Part shown: positions 11,500 to 22,851 of the stretch, piece by piece
How the letters are laid out: the number at the start of each line of letters is the position of its first letter
Numbering within the stretch: the first letter of the stretch is position 1
Assembly (NCBI GenBank): GCA_963573385.1
Contig: CAUYLG010047068.1
Coordinates: 1-64,000 of the forward strand
Reading direction: 5' to 3'
DNA from: Cacajao melanocephalus
Taxonomy: Eukaryota; Chordata; Mammalia; Primates; Pitheciidae
DNA length: 64,000 nt
Translations under genes and position numbers: made by a program
Notes under the pieces: generated by a model
The model's input: only the letters and a program-made list of their open reading frames with translations
Databases searched by the model: none
What the model was told of the DNA's origin: nothing

Positions 11500-14215
11500 A
11501 GTCAAGACAGAATAACAGAGACCACGTTTACTCTCCTGCCAGAAAGAACCAAAAATTGAACAAAAACCCAGTAGTTTTCAAGACACTATACATCAAGGAA
11601 GGGAGGAAGTTGAGTTGACCTTCCACCATAATTTTCCACTCACAAAAACCAATTTCAGTATTGCCAAATGCAACAGGCATTATCTTCTTGGAAGACTCCA
11701 TCATCTTCCTGGAAGATTCTATTACCTTCCTGGAAGATCCAGGTAGTATAGCCATTCCACCACCACATAGGGTAAGTTGGGTTTTGTGGTCAGCTGAGCC
11801 TTCACTCTTCCCCCAACAGCAATGAGACTTAATAAGGTCGTTCAAGCGTGGCTGGTCACCACTCAAATTCATTCCTCCCTCTCCTTGTCAGTGGGAGGAT
11901 CAATCCTCACCCATCTGGTATCAATAAAACTAAACGAAGAGGTAAAAATAAGTGCTGGTATATACATTTTAGTTTCTTCCACCTCTAACTTCACTGACAT
12001 CCAGTTGAGAACAGAATTTCCGTAACCACTAGACAAAAGTGAGAATAAAGTGGTTTGAAGTAGGGTTAGCAACAATGCTGTTTCTGAATATAGCTCCGTA
12101 ATCCCCCAGCATGGCTTTCGGGTTTAATGCGTTGCTGAGCATCCATCCAGGAGGTAGAAAGTAGTGGTGGAGACAAGACTACTTAACACTCTGTTTCCAC
12201 CAGGTCCTTTTCTTGGTGCAGTGGGACCAAATAGAAAACTAAGCTTCTGCCTACCCTGGGTTGGCAGCAAAAAGCCAATATACGTTTTAATTCTTCATTT
12301 CCATCTTCTACGAAGCAACAAAGCCCTTGGGGATCTGATCTTACACCTCCACTCAGAAGTGAGGTGTTGTGAGTAAGTGCCATACTTTTAAAGGGAAGGT
12401 GTCAGCAGGTCAAGAGGGAAGCTAACTGCCATTCCCAGCTGTCTGCAGTGGAGCAGCATGAGTCAGTAGCTTGCGATTGCAGGAAAGTGTCTATAGGGTA
12501 TAGTAGGAAGCTGAATATACACACCTAAATGTCCTTAGAGTTACAGCTTAACAGAAGACTGCTTTCTAAAAAATGGTTAAATAGGGTTGAGAGTGACATT
12601 TTATAATATCATATAGGTTCAGAGTGCAATTTAAAAATCACTTCTTGTTCTAGGAACCAGAAAAATGACAGTGTGAGAAAGTGTAATCAACAGATGCAAA
12701 CATCGAGATGAATCATATGTTGATATTATCTGACAAGAATTTTGAAACAGCTTCAATAAGCAATTACAAATTGTTTTTAAACAAGTGAAAAAAAATCTGC
12801 AAATAGATAAGAGAGAGAACTAGATGTAAATTATAGAACTAAAAGATCTAATAACTGAAAAAATATTACAGAATGGGCTCAATATTAAAATGGAGATAAA
12901 AGGAGAGAAAATCAATGAACTTGAGGACAGATCAAGAGAATTTACCCAATGTGAAAAACAAAAAAAGTACTTAAAATGATCTGTTGGACAATCCCAAATG
13001 GCTAAATTTATATCACTGCAGTCACAAAAGGAGAGAAGAGTACTCAAAGCATTTGAAAAGTATTTTAAGCAATAATGGCTGAAAACTTCCCAAGTTCGCA
13101 GAGAGACATAAACCTGCAGTTTCAGAAAGCTGAGCCAATTCCAAATAAGATAAACAAACACATCCACGTAAGTACACATTATAATTAAATTCCTGAAAAC
13201 CAGGAGCCAAAAAAAAAAACCAAAAACATATATTGAAAGCAGCCATAGGGAAACAACAGTAATTATGTACCAATATCGATTTGAATTACAGCAGATTTCT
13301 CCTCTGAAATCATGAAGACCAAAAGGAAGTAACACATTTTTTTAAACACTAAGAGAAGTGAACAACCACAGATTTTATATCCAGCAAAAATATCCTTCAG
13401 AATTAATGGGAAATAAATACATTCTCAGATAAAGAAAAATTAACAGAATCTGTTGCTAGCAAACTTATCCTTAACAGATGGCTAAAGGAAGTTCTCTAAG
13501 CAGAAAACAAACAGAAATAGAAGAAATTTCTAAAAGGGAAAAAGAATATCAGAGTTCATAAAATAAGGTAAATAACAGATGATCTTCCTTTTCATGAGTT
13601 TCTTGAATCATAATTGATGGTTGAAGCAAAAATTACAATACCATTTGATGTGATGCCCTATGTATGTAGAAGAAATACTTAAGACAACTTTTTATTTCAA
13701 AAGTGGAGAGGGTAAAGAAACACAAATGGATCTAAGATTTCTATACTTCACTCACTCAAAATTCCTAAACACTGATAAATAATAGAGTATAACAAATTAT
13801 GTTTTCATATTGTAATACCTAACGAAACCACTAAGGAAACTACCAATAAAATGACATACTCTGATGCACTGTAAATAAAACAAGATATAATCCTAGAAAA
13901 TGTTCAAACTGCCCACAGCAGTCTAAGAAAAAAGAAACAGAAGAACAAGAAACAAAAGAAGCACACAGAAAACAATAGACTGTCAGTAGATGTGATTTTA
14001 AAAAGCCAACAGAAGAGATCCTGTGGTAATGAAATTGCTTTTCATCTCGACTGTATCAGTGTCACTATTCTGATTGTGATATTATTCTATCATTTTTCAA
14101 GATGCTATCATTGAGGAAAAATGGGCAAAGGGCACATGGGATCTTTATTACTTATTACAGCTGCATCCTGAATTCTGAATTTGTAGTTATCTCAAAATAA
14201 AAAGTTAAATTAAAT
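11500..14215 (+). mobile_element. Ancient L1M element, possibly HAL1-like (5' UTR, ORF1, 3' end; ORF2 absent)
   Basis: The segment starts with 5' UTR-like sequence (about 11530-12700). It continues through ORF1-like, A-rich text with familiar L1M phrases (gaacaaccacagattttatatccagc near 13356; tgatggttgaagcaaaaattac near 13615). After about 14010 it passes straight to an L1M 3' end (gcaaagggcacatgggatct near 14124; tagttatctcaaaataaaaag near 14184). No ORF2 lies between. A total of about 2.7 kb without ORF2 resembles the HAL1 ('half L1') class. An internal deletion in an ordinary L1M is the alternative. All frames are broken; the 171-codon minus-strand frame at 12820-13335 is antisense. Confidence 0.6.
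11682..11744. repeat. Three tandem 21-bp units, each with a TTCN3GAA motif
   Basis: Units start at 11682, 11703 and 11724 and share (a)tcttc(c/t)tggaaga. Each contains a palindromic GAS-type half-site pair: TTCTTGGAA at 11685-11693, TTCCTGGAA at 11706-11714 and TTCCTGGAA at 11727-11735. The 21-bp spacing is two helical turns, so all three lie on the same face of the DNA. The units lie in the 5' UTR-like part of the L1M. Binding by STAT proteins is inference only. Confidence 0.8.
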
Positions 14216-14992
14216 ATACACAACCATAGTGAGATGCTACTACATCCCTATTAGATTGTTTAAGATGAAAAAGACTGATTATACCAACTGCTGGAAATGA
14301 TTTGGAGTAACTGGAATTCTCATACTGCTGATGAGAATGTAAAATATGCAACCACTTTGGAAGCAGTATGTTCATTTTCTAAAAATATTTACCCATACAC
14401 CTGCCACATGATGTAGCCATTCCATACCTAGATGTTTGTCAAGATGTCAAAGCACATATCCATATGAACATTTGTTCAAGAATGTTCATAGAATCTTTGT
14501 TTGTAGCATCCAGAAACTCAGTATGATCTAGATATTTTTCAATAAGTGAAATGATAAACAAATTTTGCAATATTCATGCAATAGAATAATGCTCAGCACT
14601 AAAAGATAATGAACTATAGATTAACACAATTACATAAATTGGTCTCAAAATGATTAAACTGAGTGAATGAGTACAGATAACAAAGAGTATGTATTGTGCA
14701 ATTCCATTTATACAAAACTTCAGAAAATGCAACATAATCTCTAGTGACAAAAGCAGCTTTGTGGTTGCTCAGGAGACTATGGGGCGGGGAAGGAAGATAA
14801 GAAGGAGGGATTATCCAGGGCCACTGAGAATCCCTGTGAGTGATGATATTGGTGGATATGTTCACTATCTTGATTGTGGTGTTGGTTTCTCAGGGATACA
14901 TTTATGTAGTAATGTGTTAGATTATAACTTTAAGCATGTTCAGTTTAATATTTGTTTCAAATTTACCTCAATAAGACCATTTAAAGCAAAAA
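14216..14992 (+). mobile_element. L1M LINE, ORF2 C-terminal region and 3' UTR
   Basis: This starts like the L1 ORF2 3' part (gtgagatgctactacatccc, then gatgagaatgtaaaatatgc near 14331). It runs through the familiar segment with attccatttatacaaaact near 14701 and gctttgtggttgctcagg near 14755. It ends in a 3' UTR with 'tcaataagaccatttaaa' near 14970. It directly abuts the preceding L1M 3' end, so this is a second, separate copy. Confidence 0.75.
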
Positions 14993-15469
14993 TAGGCCTA
15001 TAAACCCCTTATTTTTGGTTATTTATGAAAGGCAAATAGATGACATGCTATTAGCTTCATTGTACAGATTAGGAAATTGGATTACTATGTTATTCAAGGT
15101 AAAACTACATATCAACATTTCAAAGTCCACAAAGGGTAATCCCCATTTAGGAAACTGGAACTCCTCTTTCTCTCCTGCCCACAACTTTCACACTCTGTGT
15201 GCAAGTCAATGTATCTATTACATTTTTTTAAAAGACATCAATTTTTCACTGTTACCATTTGTCATGCTAAGTACTGGGTAGAATACATTTAAAAACATGC
15301 TCTGGACACTTGAAATATTGTATCAAAATAAGCATATGGCCTCAGTTTAAGAGCTACATTTTCTTTTCTGGTAATTTAAAATATTATGTTACAATGGGTG
15401 AACATATAAAAGAATTGTTAAATATTTAGATCTATTATATTTCAAACATTTTGAGAGAAAATACTTATA

Positions 15470-15625
15470 TTTACTGAGGGTCTTTAACATGCTAGGTTTA
15501 TGCTGGGAACTTTATATATTTTATTTCATTTGATCAACATAGAAATCTGAAGTAGATACTGTTATTTACTATGAAATCTGGAAAAATATACATTAGGAAA
15601 TTCAGTCAAGTTAATAAGGATAGAC
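15470..15625 (-). mobile_element. MIR SINE
   Basis: The text tttactgagggtctttaacatgctagg, then actttatatattttatttcatttg and gtagatactgttatttac, follows the reverse complement of MIR. Divergence is high. Confidence 0.6.
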
Positions 15626-15629
15626 GGAG

Positions 15630-16974
15630 TATTTTTTTATTTTCAAGGGAGCTCTTAAAATCAGAATTTATCTATTATGTCAATTGATTTCTGTCTTGTC
15701 AATAGTTTCCTGTGAATTCTTCGTGTACATAGATAGTCCAGGCATAATATACATATTATACAGGCAATTTAAATGGTATCTGTGTAATTTTTATAATGAT
15801 ATCTACGAATTTTCTTCATTTAAAAACATTTAATATATATTCAAACCTATTTAATTACTTCTGATGTAGAAAATAAAATAATAGGTTTAATAGTAAGTTT
15901 AATTACAGTGCATATAAAGACATTGGAACGACAGAGGTTAAGCTAAAAAAAGTCAGATGTCTTCCTTACATATTTCAAACATTTAACTTTTTAAATCATA
16001 AAATGATAGAGGATAAATAGAAAACCATGTAGGTTGTTCAAAGCATCTCTTTCTCTCTAATGACATCTCTAACAAGGGGAGAAGGGCAGAAAATAAGAGG
16101 AGACCAATTCCTTGAAATTATCACATGATTTTTGTGAAAGAGCGAGAGGTCAGGTTTGTTGTTTCTCACAGGCCACAGCTTACTTCTGTGGAGATTCCTT
16201 TGAGGTTCCCTTAATGCAGGAAAATGCTACTCAGGTTGGAATATTGTCTTTGTAGTTCTAAATAGCAGGAAGTACCTCAACTCATTTTTGAAGCTTTCAA
16301 AGCTTTTATCCCAAAACTCCACAATTTAAAGCTACAGAATTAAAAAAAATAAAGAAAGAAATAAAAACCTTGAGAAGCTGTGTATTTTTACAGTTCCCAT
16401 AGGCTTCATCATACCATTAGGAAGGTTTTATTACAAATGTTTCATTAGGGAACCAAAACAAAACCACAACTCTCAGTTGGTTCTTGTGGTGTCTGGATTT
16501 TCTCTCAAACTGAAATTGGAATGAGAATGAAATATCGAATGCCATACAAAATGACAAACAATGGAAAATTGGATTCTTTCTAACCAATTTGTATTCTGAA
16601 ATTTTTCTAATCAAATCTGATGTCTCCACCTAGGTATTAGTTGACAATACAAATACAATATGAAAATTATATATCTGACTATGGGGCGTTGTGGGAAGGT
16701 CAAGCCCTGAAGGATAAAACAAGAGGCAAGAGTGAGTAAAAGAAAGTTTCCTAAAGGAATTGACAGGCAATTCTTAAGAATTAATAGGTGTTACTGACAT
16801 TCCCAACAGAGGGAAATGTAACCCAAACAAAAGAATAAAAAAAGGCCCATGAAATTCAAGACATTGGCAAGATATTGGAGACATGCAGCAGAATTAGACA
16901 TTGGAGTGAATGTGAGTTCTGGGGTAGGACATCAGAAAAAGTATGAGACAATATTTTGAAGACATTGAAATATT
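15630..16974. other. AT-rich sequence, nothing recognised
   Basis: About 1.3 kb without gene or named repeat. A short purine-rich stretch lies near 16340-16370. Confidence 0.5.
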
Positions 16975-17373
16975 AATAGTTCATTGAAGGACTTTCAGCA
17001 GAAAGTTAACTTGACCAGCTGTGTTTTTAGGGAAAAAAAGGTGGGGATCTTTTTGAGGGGCACATTGGAGGCAAAGAGAGCTGACAATTTCTGAGAATAT
17101 TTTAAGATAGGGTGAGTGTTTTAACTAAAATCATGCAGATAGGGAGGAGGAAGAGTTTAAGGAGTAGAATGCATGCGACTTGGTGACCCTGGATAAACAG
17201 GGGCAGAGAAAGCAGCAGCGTAGAAGGATTTCTGAGGTGACTGAATAAATAAGGAGACAGGTGATCATGGTGTAGATGAAGACAAATTCTGAAGAAGATC
17301 TGGGGAGAGGACAAGGAGTCAATTTGTGCACATTTTGAGTATGATGCTTGTGTGCACATAACATGTCTGGTTG
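16975..17373 (+). mobile_element. Fragment of an ancient mammalian interspersed repeat (class not named)
   Basis: The phrase tcattgaaggactttcagcag at 16980, then 'gcatgcgacttggtgaccctgg' near 17170, recalls a long old repeat whose consensus includes 'ccattgaagggttttgagcaggggagtgacatgatc' and 'gacttggtgatggattgg'. Related pieces occur at 18260, 56200 and 59005. The ERVL-type LTR at 17379 sits at its right edge. Confidence 0.45.
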
Positions 17374-17942
17374 GTACTTGTATCAATCAGAGTTCTCCAG
17401 AGAAACAAAATCAAAGAATATATAGAAAGACAGATAGATGACAGAGTATATACTAGAAGAATTGGCTTATGTGATTATGGAGGCTGAGAAGTGCCATAAC
17501 AAAGTCGGGGATACTGATAGTGTGGTTCATTCCAAATCCAAAAGCCTCACCACTAGGGAAGTGGATGCTGTAACTCAGTCTAAGGCAGTACGCCCAAGAA
17601 ACCACGGGGGATGGCTGGTGATGGTTGGTGTGTCTTGAAGTCCAAAGGCCCGAGAGCCTAAAGTTCTGATGTCCAAGGTCCGGAAAAGGAGGGTATCCCA
17701 GCTCCAGGAGAGAAAGGGAGCAAATTCACCTTTCTTCTGCCTTTTTGTTCTATCCTGGGCCCCAGGTGGTTGGATAGTGCTCCCCAACATTGAGAGTAAA
17801 TCTTCCCCACTCAGTCCTTGACTCACACACCAATCTCCTCTGAAAATGTCCTCCCAGATACACCTCAAAATAGTGCTTCACTAACCATCTAGGTATTCCT
17901 TAATCCAGTCAAGTTGAACCCAAAATCGACCATCTCAGTACT
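17374..17942 (-). mobile_element. ERVL-type solo LTR (MLT2-like) with perfect 5-bp target-site duplication
   Basis: The segment 17379-17937 starts TG and ends CA and is flanked by gtact at 17374-17378 and 17938-17942. The left end, atcaatcagagttctccaga, is the reverse complement of the 3' end of a common ERVL-class LTR (ctctggagaaccctgactaat). No internal retroviral sequence is attached, so this is a solo LTR left by recombination. It has no coding capacity. Confidence 0.75.
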
Positions 17943-18259
17943 GAATACGGGGCATGGTATAATAGGAAATGGGATAAAGTGGTGAAAATAAGAAAAGTAA
18001 AATAGAACAGAGATACTCATGCCCATATGGATTTTTCCATCTATGAGAAAAGAGTAACAGTTGTAGGAATTGGTTTTCATTAGTGCTATTATTGCATGGA
18101 AGAGGCTGAAAGAAAATGTAATGATAGCTTCTAACAGGTAGATTTAACATAGTTTGGGGCACAGGGTCTCTTTGCTATGAAAGTTTTACTTAATTTGGCC
18201 CTGGAGTCCAGTGGGAATTGGCAAGGTGATTATATGCAGCAAGGGTAGCAGAAAAGTAG

Positions 18260-18500
18260 AAGAACTTTTAGCGTATTTACAGAATAAAGCTGGAGAAGCT
18301 AATCAGTCTGGCCTTAGAGAAAAGTAGGCTACATTCTTCGAGCTATAAGATCTATAAACTTTGAAAGATTTTTAAATAGAGAGTGATATGATACAGGTAA
18401 ATAGAGTTCAGAAACCGTAAGTCATGAGGATATTGGTAAGATTCAATTTTTAGAAAATATTTCCAAAAGATGAAGGCAAGATTCTCTTTCTTATGTCAGA
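18260..18500 (+). mobile_element. Fragment of the same ancient unclassified repeat
   Basis: The part 'ctttgaaagatttttaaatagagagtgatatgata' near 18360 resembles 'gaagggttttaagcaggggagtgacatgatc' of the repeat noted at 16975. Similarity is weak and the borders are uncertain. Confidence 0.35.
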
Positions 18501-18625
18501 AAGTAATATGACTATCTAATTTGTCCTGTTATGTAATGCTATGAGATAATAAAATATTTGAAGGAGAATATTACTAATAGCAGATATTAATAGTAATGAC
18601 AATATTTATTAAATATTGCAAATCT

Positions 18626-18785
18626 TTTTTTTGAGGTTCAGAAATTAAAACATTTATTACATTAAGAATGGAGTAGGGATGGCCAGGAGGTTGCCGGCCT
18701 GGGTCGGGAGGCTGGAGGCCGAAGGGCAGTGGGAACGGGGTCCATTTGGCCTCCCTGAGGGCAACGTCCACAGCTGTAGCCAAGG
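18626..18785 (-). pseudogene. Short retrocopy of an mRNA 3' end (processed, source gene not identified)
   Basis: A GC-rich block of about 160 bp stands out from its AT-rich surroundings. Read on the minus strand it ends with a polyadenylation signal (aataaatg, within 18645-18660) and then A-rich sequence that appears as the T-run at 18624-18632. Flanking copies of gcaaatc at 18618-18624 and 18786-18792 fit a short target-site duplication. This is the form of a 5'-truncated processed retrocopy made by L1 machinery. The minus frame translates as ATAVDVALREAKW and a proline-rich continuation, but I cannot name the parent. Most of it may be 3' UTR. It lies in or beside a MIR. Confidence 0.65.
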
Positions 18786-18794
18786 GCAAATCAT

Positions 18795-19028
18795 TTTTTA
18801 ATCTTCATCCTACTATTTAACTCTGACAAGTTAATTGTCTAAATTCTTTCACCTATTTAAGTTTGGTTGTTATTTTTACTTTCAAAGTGAAGATATTAAC
18901 AGTAACTTTACTGTTAACATATAGTTGCTACGAAGTTAAATACTTTAATAGATAAAGGGTGTATAGAATAGTGACCATCACACAGAAAATGCTTAGTAAA
19001 TGTTACCTATGTTTACTATTATTAATAT
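18795..19028 (+). mobile_element. MIR SINE
   Basis: The text 'gacaagttaattgtctaaattctttcacc' near 18825, then 'cacacagaaaatgcttagtaaatgtta' near 18979, follows the sense strand of MIR (gggcaagttacttaacctctct, then cacatagtaagcgctcaataaatg). Divergence is high. Confidence 0.6.
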
Positions 19029-22000
19029 ACTTGTAACCCTCATAGATGTTTACACATTAGACTATGACCATTTTATATTGCCTTAATGTAAACTATATTA
19101 ATTTGAAAGAAGCTAGGAAGCAGAATTGTAGGTATTGCTAAGAATATGGAGAGATGTTCAACATTTTCTTCTTGTGCTGTCACAAGGCTTGGCATGTGTA
19201 GTCATACACAGCTCACTGTTTAAGTGAAATCCACAGCCAAAGATAGGTCAAGGAGAGCTTGGTCATGGAAGGAGTATAGCACGGAGTCAAGGTTATTCAC
19301 TTCACATTGACACCTGGCTCTCTACAGCAGTGCCCTTAATATTTATTACTGGAAATACTCCTTATTGTTACCGGGAGATAGTATAAAAGGTAGGGGTGGA
19401 GTTTTACTTTAATTCATAGGGAAGATAAAGTCTTAAGAAGGGGAATACATTAATGATATCAATAAAACTCATCTGTGGACATATGTGTATTTCGCATTAA
19501 TTTATACAAGAATCTCTCAAGGTGAAAATTATCATCTTTCCGAACTACTCCTGATGAATGAGTCTTAGAAAGAATAAAAGACTTCCCCAATATCTCACCA
19601 CTTGTAATCACAAGATAACAGGTTGCAATCCAGTTTCTAAAGCCTCCTAGTGATGCACACATGTTCCAAGCCCCTTTTGTTTCTGATTTTCACTGGTCCC
19701 CACCCTCTCTTGGTTCCTTTTCCATAATACATTATCAGAAATATAATGCTATCTTGATATCCATATTCTTCTTCATGGTATCACTATCATAAGAGTGTGT
19801 GTGTGTGTACTGGAGGGGAACAGATTTTGCTGACTTTCAGATTTGCAGTTGTTTCAATAAATATAGTTACACCACTTTCAAAAGTTCTTCAGCCACTCCT
19901 CAACCAGAAACTTGTCACCAAGTTGCTATTCAAATTGACCCAAAACAGAATTGAGCTCTTCCCTCTTCTTTCTCAGTCTCACCTTGTAGTACCTGCCCTA
20001 ATGCCAGTTTCCTAAATCCTTCTGACACAGGAGGATTCACCCTGGGTTTTTCTTTTTCTTTCTTTCCTCCAGAATATTGAAACCATTTCCACAATGTTTT
20101 AAAGTTTTATTCACAACAAAAATTTGTCTTTTCCTCTTTGAAATATATATAAAGCATTTAATCAAGTCCCTGACACAGAGTAAGAGCCTGATTCTCAGTG
20201 GCTTTAAAAACTGCAGGGAAAAAAACTTGAGGATATTGACCAGATTTAGGCTAAAGGGATACTCAGAATCTGGTCAGAGTATGTATGTGATGATGGAGGC
20301 TATGCGTAATTCCAATCTTTCTATCTCTATCTCAACGCTTTTTCTCCCATGTAAGAATATATTGAAAAAGTTATAATGACCTTGTTTAAGGGACAAGTTT
20401 CAAGTAGCTCTAGTTTATGTTTTAAAAAGTTGATGATGTGGAAAATGAAAGAGAGTGCTCTGTGCACATTTGTGAGAGATTCTAATGCCTGATACTTAAA
20501 TACAAGTTTGAATTGTAGAGAAAATTTTCACATCTTTTTCTATGTGTGAACTTTGGTCATCATTTTCTTCAGTTCATTTTAATATCAAGGTCTAAAGGGG
20601 GTAGAGAAGAGGAACAGGAGAAAAATCTGGCTTCTGTCTTGATGATGATTCTTCCACATAATGTGGGCCCAGTGGGGATGGAGGGGCGTAGATTGTTGCC
20701 ATATTTCAATGAGATAACTTGTAAAAGTGCTTGAGATCGTCTTTAGAAAGAGTTTTACAGATGAGACTTTGACTCCAATTTCAGAAGGGCTCTTTTTTTA
20801 AAGAGTGGAGTTAATGCTGTGCTGAGTGTTCACATGGATGTATGAGCAAACTGCTGCTAAACAATAGATTAAGGATGGTCTCAATGTCTTACATTTTTAA
20901 AGGATTGTCAAAGGGAAAGCCTATAAAGTAAGAGTATAACTCCTAAGAACAAAACAAATTTACAATACCTCTCCGGAATCTAGCAACCCAACAGAAGAAG
21001 GAAGAGGGAAGAAAAAAAACGGAGAAAGAAGGTAGGGAGCAAGAAGTGGTTAGGAAAATGTTTTGAATTGAGTAGCTGAGGGGGCAGTGATCTTTCAGTT
21101 GAATCTTTGAGTAGTAGATAGAAATTGATAGGCAATGGACAATGAGAAAAACATTCATATTTCAGATGAGAATACTAATAAGGGTGGAGTCATGAATACT
21201 GGAATTAAGATGGATACTCAGGAGGCCAAATGGAGTCAGTATAAAAGAAATGTTAAATACATGTTTGGATTTGCATTTACCTTGTACTCTGTGTCATATA
21301 CAATATCTTTTTTTTTCTCCATAAAACTCCATAGATAATGTTGAAATTTCTGAGATGGTTTTGAGAAGGGACCATCCAAGAGGAACTGACTGTAAAATGG
21401 CCTAGTTTTCTACTCTTCAGTGGTCCTGAGTAGGTCATGAGTCCTTGAGGATTTGCTTTTTCTATAAATTCACTACAACCCAACCTTGTTGCTTTCGATA
21501 GAGTTTCTTAGTGCTGACATTGTGGGATGACAACCATTTGTGGAATTCTTGTTGAGAGATAAAATGGCCTTCATAAGAACACTTCACACTAATCAGACTT
21601 AAGGATATTTAATGCTTCCCTTGATACTGTCTACCCACAACCAAGTACATTTATATGCATTCTAGAAAGTGTTTCTGTAGCTGAAATAACACCTACACAA
21701 ACGTTCTGCTATTAATAAACTATGTAAAAAATATCCCAGAAAGACTAACATTAAAGAGGTTTAAAATATAGGCTTTTCTAGTACAACGACCTGGTATGTT
21801 CCTGTTACAAGTCTTCCTATTATTTAAACAGCTGAACTGGCAGCTTTAAGACCTTTTAAAAGTTAACAGTGGAATTTCAATGAGACTCTAAAGTCCATAT
21901 GTGTTTTAATGAATGTTTTAATTACAGTATTTTATACTTGTTTCTATATGTGTCTAGAATTATATGTTTATAACCATCCATATAAGTTACATTATTGTAA

Positions 22001-22459
22001 ATTTTTATATTTAACTTTTTGTGACTGAAATAGCATTGTATTTCACTTTTGTTATTTTCCAGGATGTCTCTAATGTTTTCAGTTGTACAATATACAAATG
22101 TTTTCACAGGTTTCGATGCCTGCAGAAAGAGTACTCAAGCACTGTGAAAAAAGTAACTTGCCAAATCTTTTCAAATAAGATGATCATTTCATTTCTGTCA
22201 TTTATGAACTTGTGCTTTCTTTCTAGTGTATTTTGGCTTGAAAGAAATTTTTTAAAAACACACAAAAATAAATTTTAAAGATGTCTTGGCCATTTTATCT
22301 GGGTTTCTCAACAAATATTCATTCAGTATTGACTGATTATAGGGTTACGCATACCTTATTGACTCTAAATTTAAAAGTTGTTTGATATTATGGATTGATA
22401 GTCTATATGTTTTTGAATTTTATATTTTTACAGAGTTTTAAACAGAAAATACATTATTA
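19029..22459. other. Long stretch without gene
   Basis: About 3.4 kb. A short GT run lies at 19793-19809 and a GA-rich patch near 20990-21050. The open frames are short (at most 99 codons) and show no domain. I see no named repeat. Confidence 0.5.
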
Positions 22460-22851
22460 AAAGTTGATATGGTTTGGATTTGTGTCCTCACCCAATCTCA
22501 TGTTTAATTGTAATCCTCAATGTTGGAGGAGGGGCCTGGCGAAAGGTGACTGGATCACAGGGGCAGATCTCCCCCTTGCTAGTCTCATGGTAATGAGTGA
22601 GTTCTCATGAGAGCTGGTTGTTTAAAAGTGTGTAGCACTTCCCCCTTCTTTTTATTCCTCTTTCTCTGGCCATGTAAGATATGCCTGTTTCCCCTTTGCT
22701 TTCCATCATAATTGTGAGTTTCTTGAGGCCTCACAGTCATGCTTCTTGTACAGACTGTGGTACCATGAGCCAATTAAAGCTCTTTTCTTTATAAATTACC
22801 CAGTCACAGGTATTTCTTTATAGCAGTTTCAGAACAAACTAATACAAAAGT
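22460..22851 (+). mobile_element. Solo MaLR LTR (MSTA-type) with perfect 5-bp target-site duplication
   Basis: 22465-22846 begins tgatatggtttggatttgtg and ends aatacA, the ends of THE1/MST LTRs. The 5-bp flank aaagt occurs at 22460-22464 and 22847-22851. Inside are the expected landmarks: cctcacccaatctcatgt, an attaaa polyadenylation motif near 22776, and ttataaattacccagtcaca. No internal region is attached. Confidence 0.93.

Noticed and set aside
12820..13335. 171-codon minus-strand open frame, the longest in the window
   Set aside because: It is antisense to A-rich ancient L1 ORF1-like sequence. The translation is rich in F, L, S and Y, as expected from reading such DNA backwards.
19380..19392. 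TATA-box-like gtataaaagg
   Set aside because: No initiator, CpG-rich context, exon or open frame follows. Such matches are frequent in AT-rich DNA.
22021..22278. Exon-like 85-codon frame after a pyrimidine-rich stretch and cag
   Set aside because: The acceptor-like motif is weak, no donor or coding bias is visible, and the frame has no domain.
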